64,000 nucleotides of DNA, from assembly GCF_900312675.1 (NCBI RefSeq), contig NZ_OMPC01000001.1, positions 1,037,633 to 1,101,632 on the forward strand, read 5' to 3'. The position numbers and the translations under genes are program-made. Shown here in pieces: positions 1 to 9,215 of the stretch. The stretch's first letter is position 1. Each line of letters opens with the position of its first letter. A model generated the notes under the pieces. That model saw only the letters and a list, made by a program, of their open reading frames with translations. It was not told the origin of the DNA and searched no databases. The stretch is from Aliivibrio sp. EL58. GTDB taxonomy: Bacteria; Pseudomonadota; Gammaproteobacteria; Enterobacterales; Vibrionaceae.

Positions 1-780
1 ATTAAAAAGCTTGAAGAGTTGTTAGGTACTGTGCTGTTTTATCGTAAATCTAAAGGCGTAGAGTTAACCAGTACCGGCTGGGTGTATTATCGCTACGTAC
101 AAGATATTTATGAAAAACATGGCCAGATGATGCATCAACTATCGGACATGAAAGCGCGCAGCCAAGGTAAAATTAAAATTGGTATTGGTGAAGCGTGGTG
201 GGAATGTTTTGCTGCTGATGTAATTAAACAATTTATAGAGACGCATCTAACAAATTCACTCTATATTGAGTTTGGCAATGGCTTATCAATGCTGAGTCAT
301 TTACTTAATGGTGATATTGATCTCTTTATTGGTCATGAAATAGAAAATATTGATTCTCGTAACCGCGTGCGTTTCATTCCACTATTTACTGAATGCGAAG
401 CCTTATATGTGCGAGAAGGGCATCCATTATTAAATGAGAAGAAGGGGGGTGATAACAGTCGTTACCCACAAATAAAAGTCACCCCCGATCATAGTCGAGA
501 TGGAAAAGTGCTCAATGATAAAGGCGCAGAGACCTTTGCATTAAAAGCACAACAAGCCAAAGTTATCTATGAGTTAGATTCATTAAAAGCCAGTATCGAT
601 ATGCTGAAAATGAGCGATGCTATTATGCCTTATACCGATAAAATAAAATCGAAAATGGCTCTGCAAGGAGTTATCGCTTTATCTACTGAACAATGTAAAA
701 CTGGTGTGGTTGGGATTTACTCTAATACAGAAGTATTGTCTGAAAATATGGAATACTTGGTCGATTTATTTAAACACTAA
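1..780 (+). CDS. LysR-family transcriptional regulator, 5' truncated
   Basis: The frame is open from the first base of the window, so the N-terminus is missing. The first visible residues (IKKLEELLGTVLFYRKSKG) are the end of a LysR winged helix-turn-helix: the recognition-helix exit followed by the usual LTSTG turn of the wing. A linker helix follows, then from about residue 55 the effector-binding domain starting KIKIGIGEAWW. About 259 residues are visible, which fits a normal LysR protein of roughly 290-310 residues. The start at base 19 is only an internal TTG. An MFS transporter follows on the same strand about 100 bases downstream and could be its target or partner, but this is inference. 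The effector is unknown. Confidence 0.85.
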   Translation: MKKLEELLGTVLFYRKSKGVELTSTGWVYYRYVQDIYEKHGQMMHQLSDMKARSQGKIKIGIGEAWWECFAADVIKQFIETHLTNSLYIEFGNGLSMLSHLLNGDIDLFIGHEIENIDSRNRVRFIPLFTECEALYVREGHPLLNEKKGGDNSRYPQIKVTPDHSRDGKVLNDKGAETFALKAQQAKVIYELDSLKASIDMLKMSDAIMPYTDKIKSKMALQGVIALSTEQCKTGVVGIYSNTEVLSENMEYLVDLFKH

Positions 781-886
781 TTTTTAACAATAGGTAAATA
801 AAGTAAAGATAAGGCTGTCGTAGACTAGAATTAATAAAAGTTATGCTACTGTAGCCGCAATATAAATAAAAATGAGAGTCACTATC

Positions 887-2065
887 ATGCCGAGCCTTGC
901 TCATTGGAAAAATCCTAAAACTTTTTTGATTTTAATTTCCATCGTTGTTCCCATTGCTTTTTCTACATGGAATGCGTTACTTAATAACTTCGTGATTGAA
1001 AAAGCGGCGTTTACTGGGGCTGATATTGGGCTCTTGCAAAGTGTGCGAGAGATCCCTGGTTTTCTAGCGTTTACTGCTGTTTTCGTCCTTCTTTTTATTC
1101 GTGAGCAAAAGTTCATGATCCTCGCTTTGGTGATGTTGGCAGTTGGTGTAGCAATTACTGGTTTTTTCCCAAGTGTGTATGGCCTGTTATGCACCACGCT
1201 GTTGATGTCGGTAGGCTTTCACTATTTTGAGACCTTAAAACAATCCTTATCATTACAGTGGCTAACTAAAGAAGAAGCTCCTGAAATGTTAGGTAAGCTG
1301 ATCTCGATTGGTGCTCTTGCATCGTTATGTACTTATGGTGTGCTGTGGGTATTACTTGAGTTAGTGCAATTAGAGTTTAAATGGATCTATTTAATTGCAG
1401 GGACAATTGCCCTTATGGTGACTGTTTTTATGTGGTTGTCTTTCCCGAACTTTGAAAGTGAAACACCACAGACGAAAAAATTGGTTCTACGCAAGCGCTA
1501 TTGGTTGTACTACGCACTCACATTTATGAGTGGTGCTCGTCGTCAGATATTTATGGTGTTTGCAGGCTTTTTAATGGTTGAAAAATTTGGCTATTCAGCT
1601 GCTGATATCACTCTACTGTTTCTTGCTAATTATGCATTCAATTGGCTTTTTGCTAAAAAGATTGGCCGCTGGATTGGTGTTGTGGGTGAGCGCAAGGCAC
1701 TAATGTTTGAATATATCGGTCTTATTTTTGTGTTTGTTGGCTACGCATTAGTTCAGACGTCAGAAATGGCAGCAGCGTTATATATTATTGATCATTTGTT
1801 CTTTGCATTAGCATTAGCGATTAAAACTTATTTCCAAAAAATTGCCGATCCTGCTGATATGGCATCAACTGCGGGTGTGGCATTCACCATTAATCATATA
1901 GCAGCAGTTGTTATCCCAGTAAGCTTTGGTTTGATATGGTTGGTATCGCCTGCTGCTGTGTTCTATGTTGGTGCTACAATGGCATTTATTTCGTTCTTAT
2001 TGTCATTAAATATTCCAGAAGCACCCCAAGAGGGGAATGAAACTCGCATTTTGAAGTGGAACTGA
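887..2065 (+). CDS. MFS-family membrane transporter
   Basis: A 392-residue hydrophobic protein with about twelve predicted membrane segments and a central cytoplasmic loop near residue 200 (SETPQTKKLVLRKRYW), the usual 6+6 major facilitator layout. An upstream in-frame ATG at 872 exists, but it has no ribosome site, while the ATG at 887 has a purine-rich GAGAG about eight bases before it, so 887 is preferred. The substrate cannot be read from sequence. It lies downstream of the truncated LysR gene in the same direction, with about 100 bases between them that could hold its own promoter. Confidence 0.8.
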   Translation: MPSLAHWKNPKTFLILISIVVPIAFSTWNALLNNFVIEKAAFTGADIGLLQSVREIPGFLAFTAVFVLLFIREQKFMILALVMLAVGVAITGFFPSVYGLLCTTLLMSVGFHYFETLKQSLSLQWLTKEEAPEMLGKLISIGALASLCTYGVLWVLLELVQLEFKWIYLIAGTIALMVTVFMWLSFPNFESETPQTKKLVLRKRYWLYYALTFMSGARRQIFMVFAGFLMVEKFGYSAADITLLFLANYAFNWLFAKKIGRWIGVVGERKALMFEYIGLIFVFVGYALVQTSEMAAALYIIDHLFFALALAIKTYFQKIADPADMASTAGVAFTINHIAAVVIPVSFGLIWLVSPAAVFYVGATMAFISFLLSLNIPEAPQEGNETRILKWN

Positions 2066-2125
2066 TTACAGTATAGGGACGACAATCAATGGCATAAGCC
2101 AACGATCATTCAAAAGGAATATAGA

Positions 2126-2404
2126 ATGAATGCGATTACCCATGATCCAGATAACAAATGCTACTTAATCGCTTTAGAAGGTGATGCGGTAGCAAAAGTT
2201 TATTATGAAAAGAAGGGCAATATTCTTGATGTGATAAGCACACGAATTCCGGATGAGCTGCAAGGTAAAGGCTACGGAAAAGTGATGATGGAAGCCTTTT
2301 TAGCAGAGATGAAAAGCTCTGGTTTATTGATTGTATCCGTCTGCTCTTATGTGGTTCATTACATGAATAAGAACCTGCAGTGGCAAGATCTATTAGCAAA
2401 ATAA
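2126..2404 (+). CDS. Small GNAT-type N-acetyltransferase (YjdJ-like, CG subfamily)
   Basis: A 92-residue protein with the acetyl-CoA loop of GNAT enzymes, IPDELQGKGYGKVMMEAF, at about residues 41-58. Near the C-terminus is the short cysteine motif of the small CG subfamily, VCSYVVHYMNKN, in the place where relatives carry a C-x-[FY] element. The length matches the single-domain E. coli YjdJ-type proteins (about 90 residues). The ribosome site AAAGGA lies about seven bases before the ATG. The acceptor substrate is unknown. An intrinsic terminator follows directly, so the gene ends its own transcript. Confidence 0.75.
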   Translation: MNAITHDPDNKCYLIALEGDAVAKVYYEKKGNILDVISTRIPDELQGKGYGKVMMEAFLAEMKSSGLLIVSVCSYVVHYMNKNLQWQDLLAK

Positions 2405-2409
2405 AAGAG

Positions 2410-2440
2410 ACCTAGGTGGAGATTCTACCTAGGTTTTTTT
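2410..2440 (+). terminator. Intrinsic terminator after the GNAT gene
   Basis: The stem CCTAGGT / ACCTAGG encloses a nine-base loop and is followed by a run of seven T. It sits six bases after the stop codon of the small acetyltransferase. Confidence 0.8.
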
Positions 2441-2493
2441 GTATGAAAAATATCACTTAAAGAGAATGAATTTAGATAAACAAGGAAGATCTC

Positions 2494-2838
2494 ATGGCGT
2501 TACGTACATTTATTGAAAAATTGAATACTCAACCTGAGTTGGTTGAATTTACTGAGACAATGGCTGTTATTGATAATAACTATGATTTTACGCCAACAGA
2601 GTTTTCAAATGGAAAGCTAGTCAATCAAGCAGACCAGAATAATGGCTCATGTAAGATCTTTGCATTTGCTGAGCTAAATAAACTGAGTGTTGAACAAACC
2701 TTAGCGTGTTTTGGTCAATATTACCGTGAAGATGTATTACAAAACCCAACCAATGATGACCACCAAAACATTCGAAATTTCATGGTGACAGGCTGGTCTG
2801 GTATTCAATTTAGCTCTGTGGCATTACAATTAAAATAA
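2494..2838 (+). CDS. HopJ-family type III effector-like protein
   Basis: A 114-residue soluble protein matching the HopJ family (Pfam HopJ) as remembered: it starts MALRTFIEKLNTQPELVEF, has the central YDFTPTEFSNGKLVNQADQN segment and the CKIFAFAELNKLS stretch. Despite the family name, these proteins are widespread in marine gammaproteobacteria without a dedicated type III system, and their function there is unknown. A strong ribosome site (AAGGAAG) precedes the ATG. No secretion genes occur in the window, so an effector role should not be assumed. Confidence 0.8.
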   Translation: MALRTFIEKLNTQPELVEFTETMAVIDNNYDFTPTEFSNGKLVNQADQNNGSCKIFAFAELNKLSVEQTLACFGQYYREDVLQNPTNDDHQNIRNFMVTGWSGIQFSSVALQLK

Positions 2839-2895
2839 GACGTTAAACGATAGTAAATATTAGAAAAACAAAACCAAACCAATAAAGAGACCATT

Positions 2896-3873
2896 ATGAT
2901 CAAACTTGCTGTTATTGGAACCAACTGGATCACTGAACGATTCTTAGCGGGGGCAATAGAGTCGGGGAAGTATGAAATTACTGCGGTATATTCTCGCTCA
3001 TTAGAACAAGCAAAAGCGTTTGCTGAAAAGTTTAAAGCAGAGTTAACGTTTGATTGTTTGGATCAGTTGGCACAATGCAAAGAAGTGGACGCGGTGTATA
3101 TTGCCAGCCCAAACTCTTTTCATGCGCCTCAATCGATTCAAATGATGAAGCAGGGAAAACATGTTATTTGTGAAAAACCAATGGCATCAAATTACCCCCA
3201 AGCGCAATTAGCGTATCAAATGGCACAAGAAAACAATGTGGTGTTGTTTGAGGCATTTATGTCGCCATATCTACCGAACTTTCAACAGATTAAATCGCAT
3301 TTACCAAGCTTAGGGGCAATTCGAAAGGCGCATATTACTTATTGTCAGTATTCTTCGCGTTACCCTAAATACCTCAATGGTGAAAATCCAAATACTTTTA
3401 ACCCTGAGTTCTCTAACGGCTCTATTATGGATATTGGATTTTACTGTGTCGGCTCTATGATTGAGTTATTTGGTGAACCTAAATCGATTCAAGCACAAGC
3501 GTACGTATTGGATTCAGGTGTTGATGGTAATGGCAGTATCATTTGTGGTTACGATGGCTTTGATGTCGTTGTCATGCACTCTAAAACCAGTGATTCTTAT
3601 GTACCAAGTGAGATCCAAGGTGAAAATGGCGCTATCCTTGCTGAAATGATTTCGATTGGTGAGAAGGTAACAAAGATCCCTCGTGGTGGTAAAAAAGAAG
3701 ATCTAACACTTGAGCAGAATGCTAATCCAATGTTCTATGAAGCACTTAAATTTGCCGAGCAAGTAGAATCAAATAAAATGGATGATCATGCAGTTGAGCG
3801 TTCATTGTTGATCTCGAAAGTAACGACAGAGATCCGTAAGCAGACAGGCGTTGTTTTCCCTGCAGATAGCTAG
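2896..3873 (+). CDS. Gfo/Idh/MocA-family oxidoreductase
   Basis: A 325-residue NAD(P)-dependent dehydrogenase. The N-terminal Rossmann fold starts IKLAVIGTNWITERF, and the family signature EKP is at residues 93-95 (CEKPMASNYPQA), whose lysine is the usual catalytic/cofactor residue. The C-terminal half follows the Gfo/Idh sheet domain (SNGSIMDIGFYCVGSMIELFG). The closest remembered relatives are small oxidoreductases acting on sugars or inositols; the substrate is not deducible. It is likely a single-gene unit or weakly coupled to the upstream HopJ gene (57-base gap), and it ends in a strong terminator. Confidence 0.85.
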   Translation: MIKLAVIGTNWITERFLAGAIESGKYEITAVYSRSLEQAKAFAEKFKAELTFDCLDQLAQCKEVDAVYIASPNSFHAPQSIQMMKQGKHVICEKPMASNYPQAQLAYQMAQENNVVLFEAFMSPYLPNFQQIKSHLPSLGAIRKAHITYCQYSSRYPKYLNGENPNTFNPEFSNGSIMDIGFYCVGSMIELFGEPKSIQAQAYVLDSGVDGNGSIICGYDGFDVVVMHSKTSDSYVPSEIQGENGAILAEMISIGEKVTKIPRGGKKEDLTLEQNANPMFYEALKFAEQVESNKMDDHAVERSLLISKVTTEIRKQTGVVFPADS

Positions 3874-3900
3874 CTTTTTAAATAATTACCGTAAATGGAG

Positions 3901-3934
3901 AAGCCGAATGAGATGAAATCATTCGGCTTTTTTT
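3901..3934 (+). terminator. Intrinsic terminator after the Gfo/Idh gene
   Basis: The perfect ten-base stem AGCCGAATGA / TCATTCGGCT has a seven-base loop and is followed by seven or more T. Confidence 0.9.
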
Positions 3935-4073
3935 ATGTCGGAATATTAATAAGAAAAGAGTCAATTATAAAGATGGTATTTTTAGTGTTTACATAATCAC
4001 TTTTTAAATATATAGTCACAAATAGTGAATTTATATTTAATTTGTTTTATGCAGTAGCAAAAGGAATATCGTT

Positions 4074-5606
4074 ATGGAACAGACAGACATTACCTCCCTT
4101 ATCCCCATCGTAATTACGCTCTTAATCTCATTGACTACTCGAAATGTGGTGGTTGGTTTATTTGCTGGCGTACTTAGTGGCGTTGCTATGCTAAATGGTT
4201 TATTTACGCACCTTGATCCACTCGAAACTTTTGGTGTGATGGTTAAAAGCTATATATCACCGCAATTAACAGACAGTTATAATGCGGGTGTCATTGTATT
4301 ACTTGTCTTCATCGGTGGTTTTGTTGCTTTAATGGAGAAATCTGGTGGAGGCTATGCCTTTGCTGATAAAGTGACCATTTGGGTGAGAAGTAAATTTCAA
4401 GCACAAACCTCAGCATGGCTAGGTGGTATTGTGATTTTCTTTTCTGATTTAGGCACACCTTTAATTGTAGGTCCCGTTTTTCGTCCTCTTTTCGATAAAC
4501 TAAAAATCTCTCGTCAAAAACTGGCTTTCATTATTGATTCAACCTCATCTCCTGTAGCTATTTTGATCCCATTTATTGGTTGGGGCGTGTATATCATGGG
4601 GTTAATTCAAAAAGAATTTCTGGCTCTAAGCGTGACAGACATTAGTGATTGGGATGCTTTTATTGGTGCGATCCCATTTCAATTCTATGCAATATTAGCT
4701 ATTGGTATTGTTCCACTTGTGGCGTTTAAAAAATTAGATTTTGGTCCTATGGCTAGAGCTGAACAAGCGGCAGAGCAAGGTAATGCTCACGTATCATCTG
4801 ATGTATCGAAAGAAATATTTACGCATAAAAATGCAAAGGCATCGTTTGTATGGGGACCATTACTTGTTATGGGGATTGTACTCTGCTCAATGCTAGTTCC
4901 GTTAGGGTTCCCATTTGAAAAGGTATCTGGCTCAGTTTTCCGTTCTGCTCTATCGACGGCGTACTTCTTTGCAGCGGCGACATTAATTGGGTTAATGGCA
5001 CTTTATAAAGTTAGAGGTTGGTCTGAAGGTATTTCAGTTTATATGAAGGGCATGGGTAACATGATGCAAGTGGCTATCATTTTAATCCTAGCGTGGTCAT
5101 TAAGCTCTGTAGGCAAAGAATTAGGTGCGGCAGCTTATATTGCAGAGCAAGCGCAAAGTGGTTTTCCTCATTGGTTAGTCCCTGCAGTAGCGTTCTTGTT
5201 AGCGGCGATTATTTCGTTTGCAACCGGATCATCATGGGGAACGTTCGCTATAATGATGCCTTTGGTTATTCCAACAGCCATTGCTATTGATGCGCCTTTA
5301 TATGCGAGTATCGGTGCGGTTTTATCTGGCGGCTTATTTGGTGACCATTGCTCTCCTATTTCGGAAACGACTATTTTGTCTTCGACAGGGGCAGGTTGTG
5401 ATCAGTTTGAACACTTCAAGACTCAGTTGCCATACGCATTATTGAACGGTGGGATTGCACTAATCAGCTTTGTTATTGCAGGTTTTGTTGAGAATGTCTT
5501 GATCTTTGTTTTTGCCTTGTGTGTTCAAGTTGCTCTTGTGTTTACATTAGCAAAAATAGCAACAGAGAAAAATAAATACACTGGCAAAGAAAGTGAAGCA
5601 TTCTAG
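4074..5606 (+). CDS. NhaC-type Na+/H+ antiporter family transporter
   Basis: A 510-residue inner-membrane protein with about eleven or twelve hydrophobic segments and the sequence character of the Na_H_antiporter (NhaC) family: the early SLTTRNVVVGLFAGVLSG, SDLGTPLIVGPVFRPL in the middle, and the conserved C-terminal stretches ATGSSWGTFAIMMPLVIP and GGLFGDHCSPISETTILSST. Family members exchange Na+ for H+ or for organic anions such as malate/lactate, so the exact substrate is open. The ATG at 4074 has an AAAAGGA ribosome site. It stands alone, with its own upstream region of about 140 bases and a terminator downstream. Confidence 0.85.
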   Translation: MEQTDITSLIPIVITLLISLTTRNVVVGLFAGVLSGVAMLNGLFTHLDPLETFGVMVKSYISPQLTDSYNAGVIVLLVFIGGFVALMEKSGGGYAFADKVTIWVRSKFQAQTSAWLGGIVIFFSDLGTPLIVGPVFRPLFDKLKISRQKLAFIIDSTSSPVAILIPFIGWGVYIMGLIQKEFLALSVTDISDWDAFIGAIPFQFYAILAIGIVPLVAFKKLDFGPMARAEQAAEQGNAHVSSDVSKEIFTHKNAKASFVWGPLLVMGIVLCSMLVPLGFPFEKVSGSVFRSALSTAYFFAAATLIGLMALYKVRGWSEGISVYMKGMGNMMQVAIILILAWSLSSVGKELGAAAYIAEQAQSGFPHWLVPAVAFLLAAIISFATGSSWGTFAIMMPLVIPTAIAIDAPLYASIGAVLSGGLFGDHCSPISETTILSSTGAGCDQFEHFKTQLPYALLNGGIALISFVIAGFVENVLIFVFALCVQVALVFTLAKIATEKNKYTGKESEAF

Positions 5607-5678
5607 TGATTTAACCAGGAATAATGATTAGATAATTACCGGAATGGGTATGACAAATATGCATCATGATTAGAAAGC

Positions 5679-5710
5679 AAAGAGCGACCAATAGGGTGGC
5701 TCTTTGTTTT
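5679..5710 (+). terminator. Intrinsic terminator after the NhaC-type gene
   Basis: The stem AAAGAGCGACC / GGTGGCTCTTT has one mismatch and a short AATAG-type loop, and is followed by GTTTT. Confidence 0.75.
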
Positions 5711-5853
5711 ATCGCTAAGTGTTATTAAAGAAAAAGATAGAATGCTGTGTTTTGCTACAAATTGTTTAAATAACCTGCAATCAATTAGTTAACAGTAAAA
5801 AAGGGCTTTACCTTAGCGCTCAGTGTGGCATTATCTATCTCGTTCGACGATGT

Positions 5854-5928
<75 letters not shown>

Positions 5929-5965
5929 ATCTCTTTTTATCCTCCTCAAGAGATTGTATCTGTTT
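5929..5965 (+). terminator. Probable terminator/3' processing hairpin of tRNA-Gly copy 1
   Basis: The stem AATCTCTT / AAGAGATT (eight base pairs, eleven-base loop) begins one base after the CCA. The T-rich segment (GTATCTGTTTT) is interrupted, so it may act as a weak terminator or a processing hairpin. The stem is fully conserved in the second tRNA locus. Confidence 0.45.
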
Positions 5966-6042
5966 TAAAATTCCAACTTATTGAAAATTAAGCGCTTAAT
6001 AGCGTGCTTTACCGTATCTGGCGTTTGAGGGGCAAATTAGAT

Positions 6043-7626
6043 CTAATGGACACACACTCTATTTTTCCCAGATCGTTTGGCTTGGTAAAGTGCTTTATCA
6101 GCTCGTAATAAAGTCGCCTTATAATCTTCATCTTGAATATGGTTCGTCACACCAATACTGACCGTGAGTAAGCGATCATTAAGGGTTTCTTTCCAATCGT
6201 TATAGGCGATAGCTAGGCGGCAATTTTCTGCTACCTCATGCCCATATTGTCGATCATTTGACATGACAACAATGATAAACTCTTCGCCACCATATCGAAT
6301 TGCATAATTATCTGGCCCAATTGTGTTCTGTAATATTTTTCCTACAACTTTTAAGATCACATCACCCGTTAGGTGAGAGTATTCATCATTGATTGATTTA
6401 AAATTATCAATATCGATAATTAGAAGCTGATACTTAGCCATGGTTGATTTTACTTCCTTTATAAAGGTAGTTTCAAACCAACGGCGATTATAGAGCTTGG
6501 TTAAACTGTCATGAAAGACGTCTTGTTGAAGCTTTGCTACGGTATCTTTTTGTTGAACAGACGCTTTTTTTAGTTGGATGTTTTCAGTTTCCGATATATT
6601 TAACCGAAGTTGTAGTTCTAAGCGGCTTAGTCGTCGTAAAGAGTGCTCACCAAGTTGGTTAATTGGAAAATTATCGATGATTTCAGTTGTTAGTTTATGC
6701 GATTCTTTTTCGCACTTTAGCGCTTCAGAAAAGCACATACAGCTGGCTAATGCATCGCTCTTAATATCCAGTAATTGGCGTATATAATACCCTTGTGAGT
6801 ACTTTCTGGTACGTTTTAATTGCTGAGATATAAGGACATCAGCGAGATCGCCTCTTTTAAGTTGAATAAGGCAGTAGGCTGCCTCAATGGAGAAAAGTTT
6901 ACTTAACCATGGGGATGAATGAAGATTGTTATATTCTTTACGAAAAGAAACTAACGTATCAAGGGCTGCTTTTGATTCGTTCTGTAACCTTAATAGCTTT
7001 GCGGTATACAGTTTTACTTGTGCGGTAAGTGACAAATCATCTGAAACATATTGAATGACTTTACACTCATCTAAGACGATTTTTGCTTTTGACAAACGAT
7101 TAAGGTCAAGCAAGCAAGCAATAGTATATAAACGATAGCGTAGTGAGAGATTATTACTTTTTATCGTTGAACTTAATGATTCTAGTTTTTGGTAGTAGCG
7201 TAATGCTTTAAGGTGATCACCATAAATAGAACATAAATTTCCAATCCCTAAAATCGATTGGATATAATATTCATGGTCGCCAAACTTCACTGCTAGATTA
7301 GACAGTGATGATAAATGATCTAACGCTTTTTGATATTCACCAATATCAGTGTATCGATAAATAAGAGCAGAATAGATCTGCAACATCAATTTATTGTCTT
7401 GTGGCAGCGACAAAAGCAAGAGAGCCCGTTGCAAATGCAAAATACTCTGCGTGGTGAGATTAAACTCAACCTCCAATTCAGAGCACATTAATAATGCGTA
7501 GGCTTTTTCAGTATCAGACTCAGTAAATTTTTCAACAATAAGTTCCCAAAGCTCTAACGATTGTTGAGAGTTGAGCTTCATGAGGTCAATGCCCTGATCG
7601 GCAATTCGAACTAAAAGAGTATCCAT
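6043..7626 (-). CDS. TPR-containing diguanylate cyclase (GGEEF)
   Basis: A 527-residue protein without membrane segments. Residues about 1-340 are helical tandem repeats of TPR character (pairs such as ALDHLSSLSNLAVKFGDHEYY). Residues about 365-527 form a complete GGDEF domain: DSLTKLYNRRWFE at the start, LLIIDIDNFKSIND as the metal-binding strand, and active-site GGEEF at 446-450 in RYGGEEFIIVV. It should make c-di-GMP from GTP in the cytoplasm. The RxxD inhibitory site before the active loop is absent (IGPD instead), so product feedback may be missing. The start ATG overlaps the stop of the upstream TPR gene by one base (TAATG), which implies translational coupling and a shared role, presumably the TPR part sensing a partner protein. 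Confidence 0.9.
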   Translation of the reverse strand: MDTLLVRIADQGIDLMKLNSQQSLELWELIVEKFTESDTEKAYALLMCSELEVEFNLTTQSILHLQRALLLLSLPQDNKLMLQIYSALIYRYTDIGEYQKALDHLSSLSNLAVKFGDHEYYIQSILGIGNLCSIYGDHLKALRYYQKLESLSSTIKSNNLSLRYRLYTIACLLDLNRLSKAKIVLDECKVIQYVSDDLSLTAQVKLYTAKLLRLQNESKAALDTLVSFRKEYNNLHSSPWLSKLFSIEAAYCLIQLKRGDLADVLISQQLKRTRKYSQGYYIRQLLDIKSDALASCMCFSEALKCEKESHKLTTEIIDNFPINQLGEHSLRRLSRLELQLRLNISETENIQLKKASVQQKDTVAKLQQDVFHDSLTKLYNRRWFETTFIKEVKSTMAKYQLLIIDIDNFKSINDEYSHLTGDVILKVVGKILQNTIGPDNYAIRYGGEEFIIVVMSNDRQYGHEVAENCRLAIAYNDWKETLNDRLLTVSIGVTNHIQDEDYKATLLRADKALYQAKRSGKNRVCVH

Positions 7627-9119
7627 TAAAACACCACTTGAGAGTCAAGATGACTGGGTGAGAAGTCAGGCTGAGATCCCCACTGATGTAAATTAAAGTA
7701 ATTCACAGAAGGGATCGAAGAGTTTAAAGAATAACGATGCCAAGGGTAGCTTGAAAACAGCGACGATAACGAATGCACTATTTCTTGTGTTCTTTGCTCA
7801 TTTTCATTAATTAATAGTGAAACCTCAGTCTTACTAATACGAGTCATGCTGTCACCATGCTTGCAGTAATGATGACCTAATAATATGAGATTATTAATTT
7901 TATCTTCAGACGGATCCGTTATCGTGATCAAGTGATAATCCATATTAGTAGAATGAGAAAGCAATGATTTAACATGTTGTTGCCATTTATCAAGAGGCAA
8001 CAAATAGGTGAGTGATGATATGGAATTAAATTCCAACTGAATCTCAATACGTTGGATTAATTTTTTAGCACGTCTTTCAAGTTGTTCTTTAGATGAGCGA
8101 GTTTTATCTCTGCCTAAACTGTTTGTTTGCTCTTGAATGAGTGAAACTTCATACTGACGATAACGTTTATAAGAATAAAGGGCATGCTCATAATCTTGCG
8201 TTAACTCAGCGATACGAGATTGCTCAAGACAGATTTGAGATCGTAACTCTCCTTTATCAAATTGATGTGCAATCACTTCAGCTTGAGTCAGTAGATCGTA
8301 AGCATGAGCATAATGAGATTGGGCTGAGGCAATTCGTGCTAAGCTAATAGCAGAGTGAGCCTTCATCCAGACTAAGTTATGCTGTTGAGCTGTTTGATGT
8401 GCGTAGCTGCAACATTGGTGTGCTGAATTTAAATCATTTAAGCCTAAAAATGCCAATCCCCTAAAATCGTAGACTTCAGATTTCCATGTGAGATTATTAC
8501 TGTTACTTAGCAGCTGTTCAGCTTTAAATAAGACCGGCAACATAGCCTGATAATCTTGCAGTAAATAACAGTCCCACGCATAGAGAATAAATGCTTTTGC
8601 TTCTAGGTGGGGAATTCGATAATAATTGGCTCGTTGAGCGGCGATATTGTGAGCTGATTTTGCGTTTTCTAAACTATTGGTCATCCGCCAAATGTTGCCA
8701 AGCCCAATTAATGACTCAACCTCAACTTTATTATTACCAAGTAATGAGGCTTGCTCTAGAGCTTGTATCCAATATTGCTGTGCAGAATAAAGCTTAGCTT
8801 GCCCCCAAGAGTGAAGAGCGAGATTATGTAGAATACTCGGTAACAAATCATCGTTATCTAGCTCTTGGTGAAGTGTTAATAAATCTTTTGCAATAGCAAA
8901 GCCTGCTTGATACTTAAGTAAATGCCAAAGAGACGTTGAAATAATTAATTTTGAGTATGCTATACCATATTTAAAGTGTAGTGCTTCTGAGAGTAATAAT
9001 TGTTGTTCTGCGCCTAGTTTGGCTTTCTCTGCATCTTCTTCGACAATTAAGTCTAGTGCATTGAGACTAGATGTGATGTTATTTTGGGATTGTTTCACTG
9101 CGTCCTTCCTAGTTGACAT
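7626..9119 (-). CDS. TPR protein with decayed GGDEF domain
   Basis: A 497-residue soluble protein. Residues about 1-340 are TPR-like repeats, and the C-terminal ~130 residues line up with the GGDEF domain of the downstream gene but have lost catalysis: SLTYLLPLDKWQQ corresponds to SLTKLYNRRWFE, HLITITDPSEDKINN to LLIIDIDNFKSIND, and TRISKTEVSLL replaces IRYGGEEFIIV. The metal-binding aspartates and the GGEEF loop are gone. It probably arose by duplication of its neighbour and now acts as a partner or regulator of it. The chosen start is the ATG at 9119; a TTG one codon upstream is also possible. No clear ribosome site is seen, and the start codon sits inside one arm of a perfect inverted repeat (9114-9149). 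Confidence 0.8.
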   Translation of the reverse strand: MSTRKDAVKQSQNNITSSLNALDLIVEEDAEKAKLGAEQQLLLSEALHFKYGIAYSKLIISTSLWHLLKYQAGFAIAKDLLTLHQELDNDDLLPSILHNLALHSWGQAKLYSAQQYWIQALEQASLLGNNKVEVESLIGLGNIWRMTNSLENAKSAHNIAAQRANYYRIPHLEAKAFILYAWDCYLLQDYQAMLPVLFKAEQLLSNSNNLTWKSEVYDFRGLAFLGLNDLNSAHQCCSYAHQTAQQHNLVWMKAHSAISLARIASAQSHYAHAYDLLTQAEVIAHQFDKGELRSQICLEQSRIAELTQDYEHALYSYKRYRQYEVSLIQEQTNSLGRDKTRSSKEQLERRAKKLIQRIEIQLEFNSISSLTYLLPLDKWQQHVKSLLSHSTNMDYHLITITDPSEDKINNLILLGHHYCKHGDSMTRISKTEVSLLINENEQRTQEIVHSLSSLFSSYPWHRYSLNSSIPSVNYFNLHQWGSQPDFSPSHLDSQVVF

Positions 9120-9149
9120 CAATATAATATCGCTAATGTATTGATGTCA
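9114..9149. promoter_or_regulatory. 10-bp perfect inverted repeat spanning the start of the TPR/GGDEF operon
   Basis: The arms TGACATCAAT (9114-9123) and ATTGATGTCA (9140-9149) are exact reverse complements separated by 16 bases. The start codon of the upstream gene lies inside the right arm on the minus strand. It could be an operator for a dimeric regulator, or an RNA hairpin that hides the start codon if transcription begins upstream. Confidence 0.6.
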
Positions 9150-9215
9150 CGAACTTTTTATCAGATATGCGACTGAGTTAAAAGGAAGGAACGAAAAGTA
9201 AAAGAAGGGGGTTAA

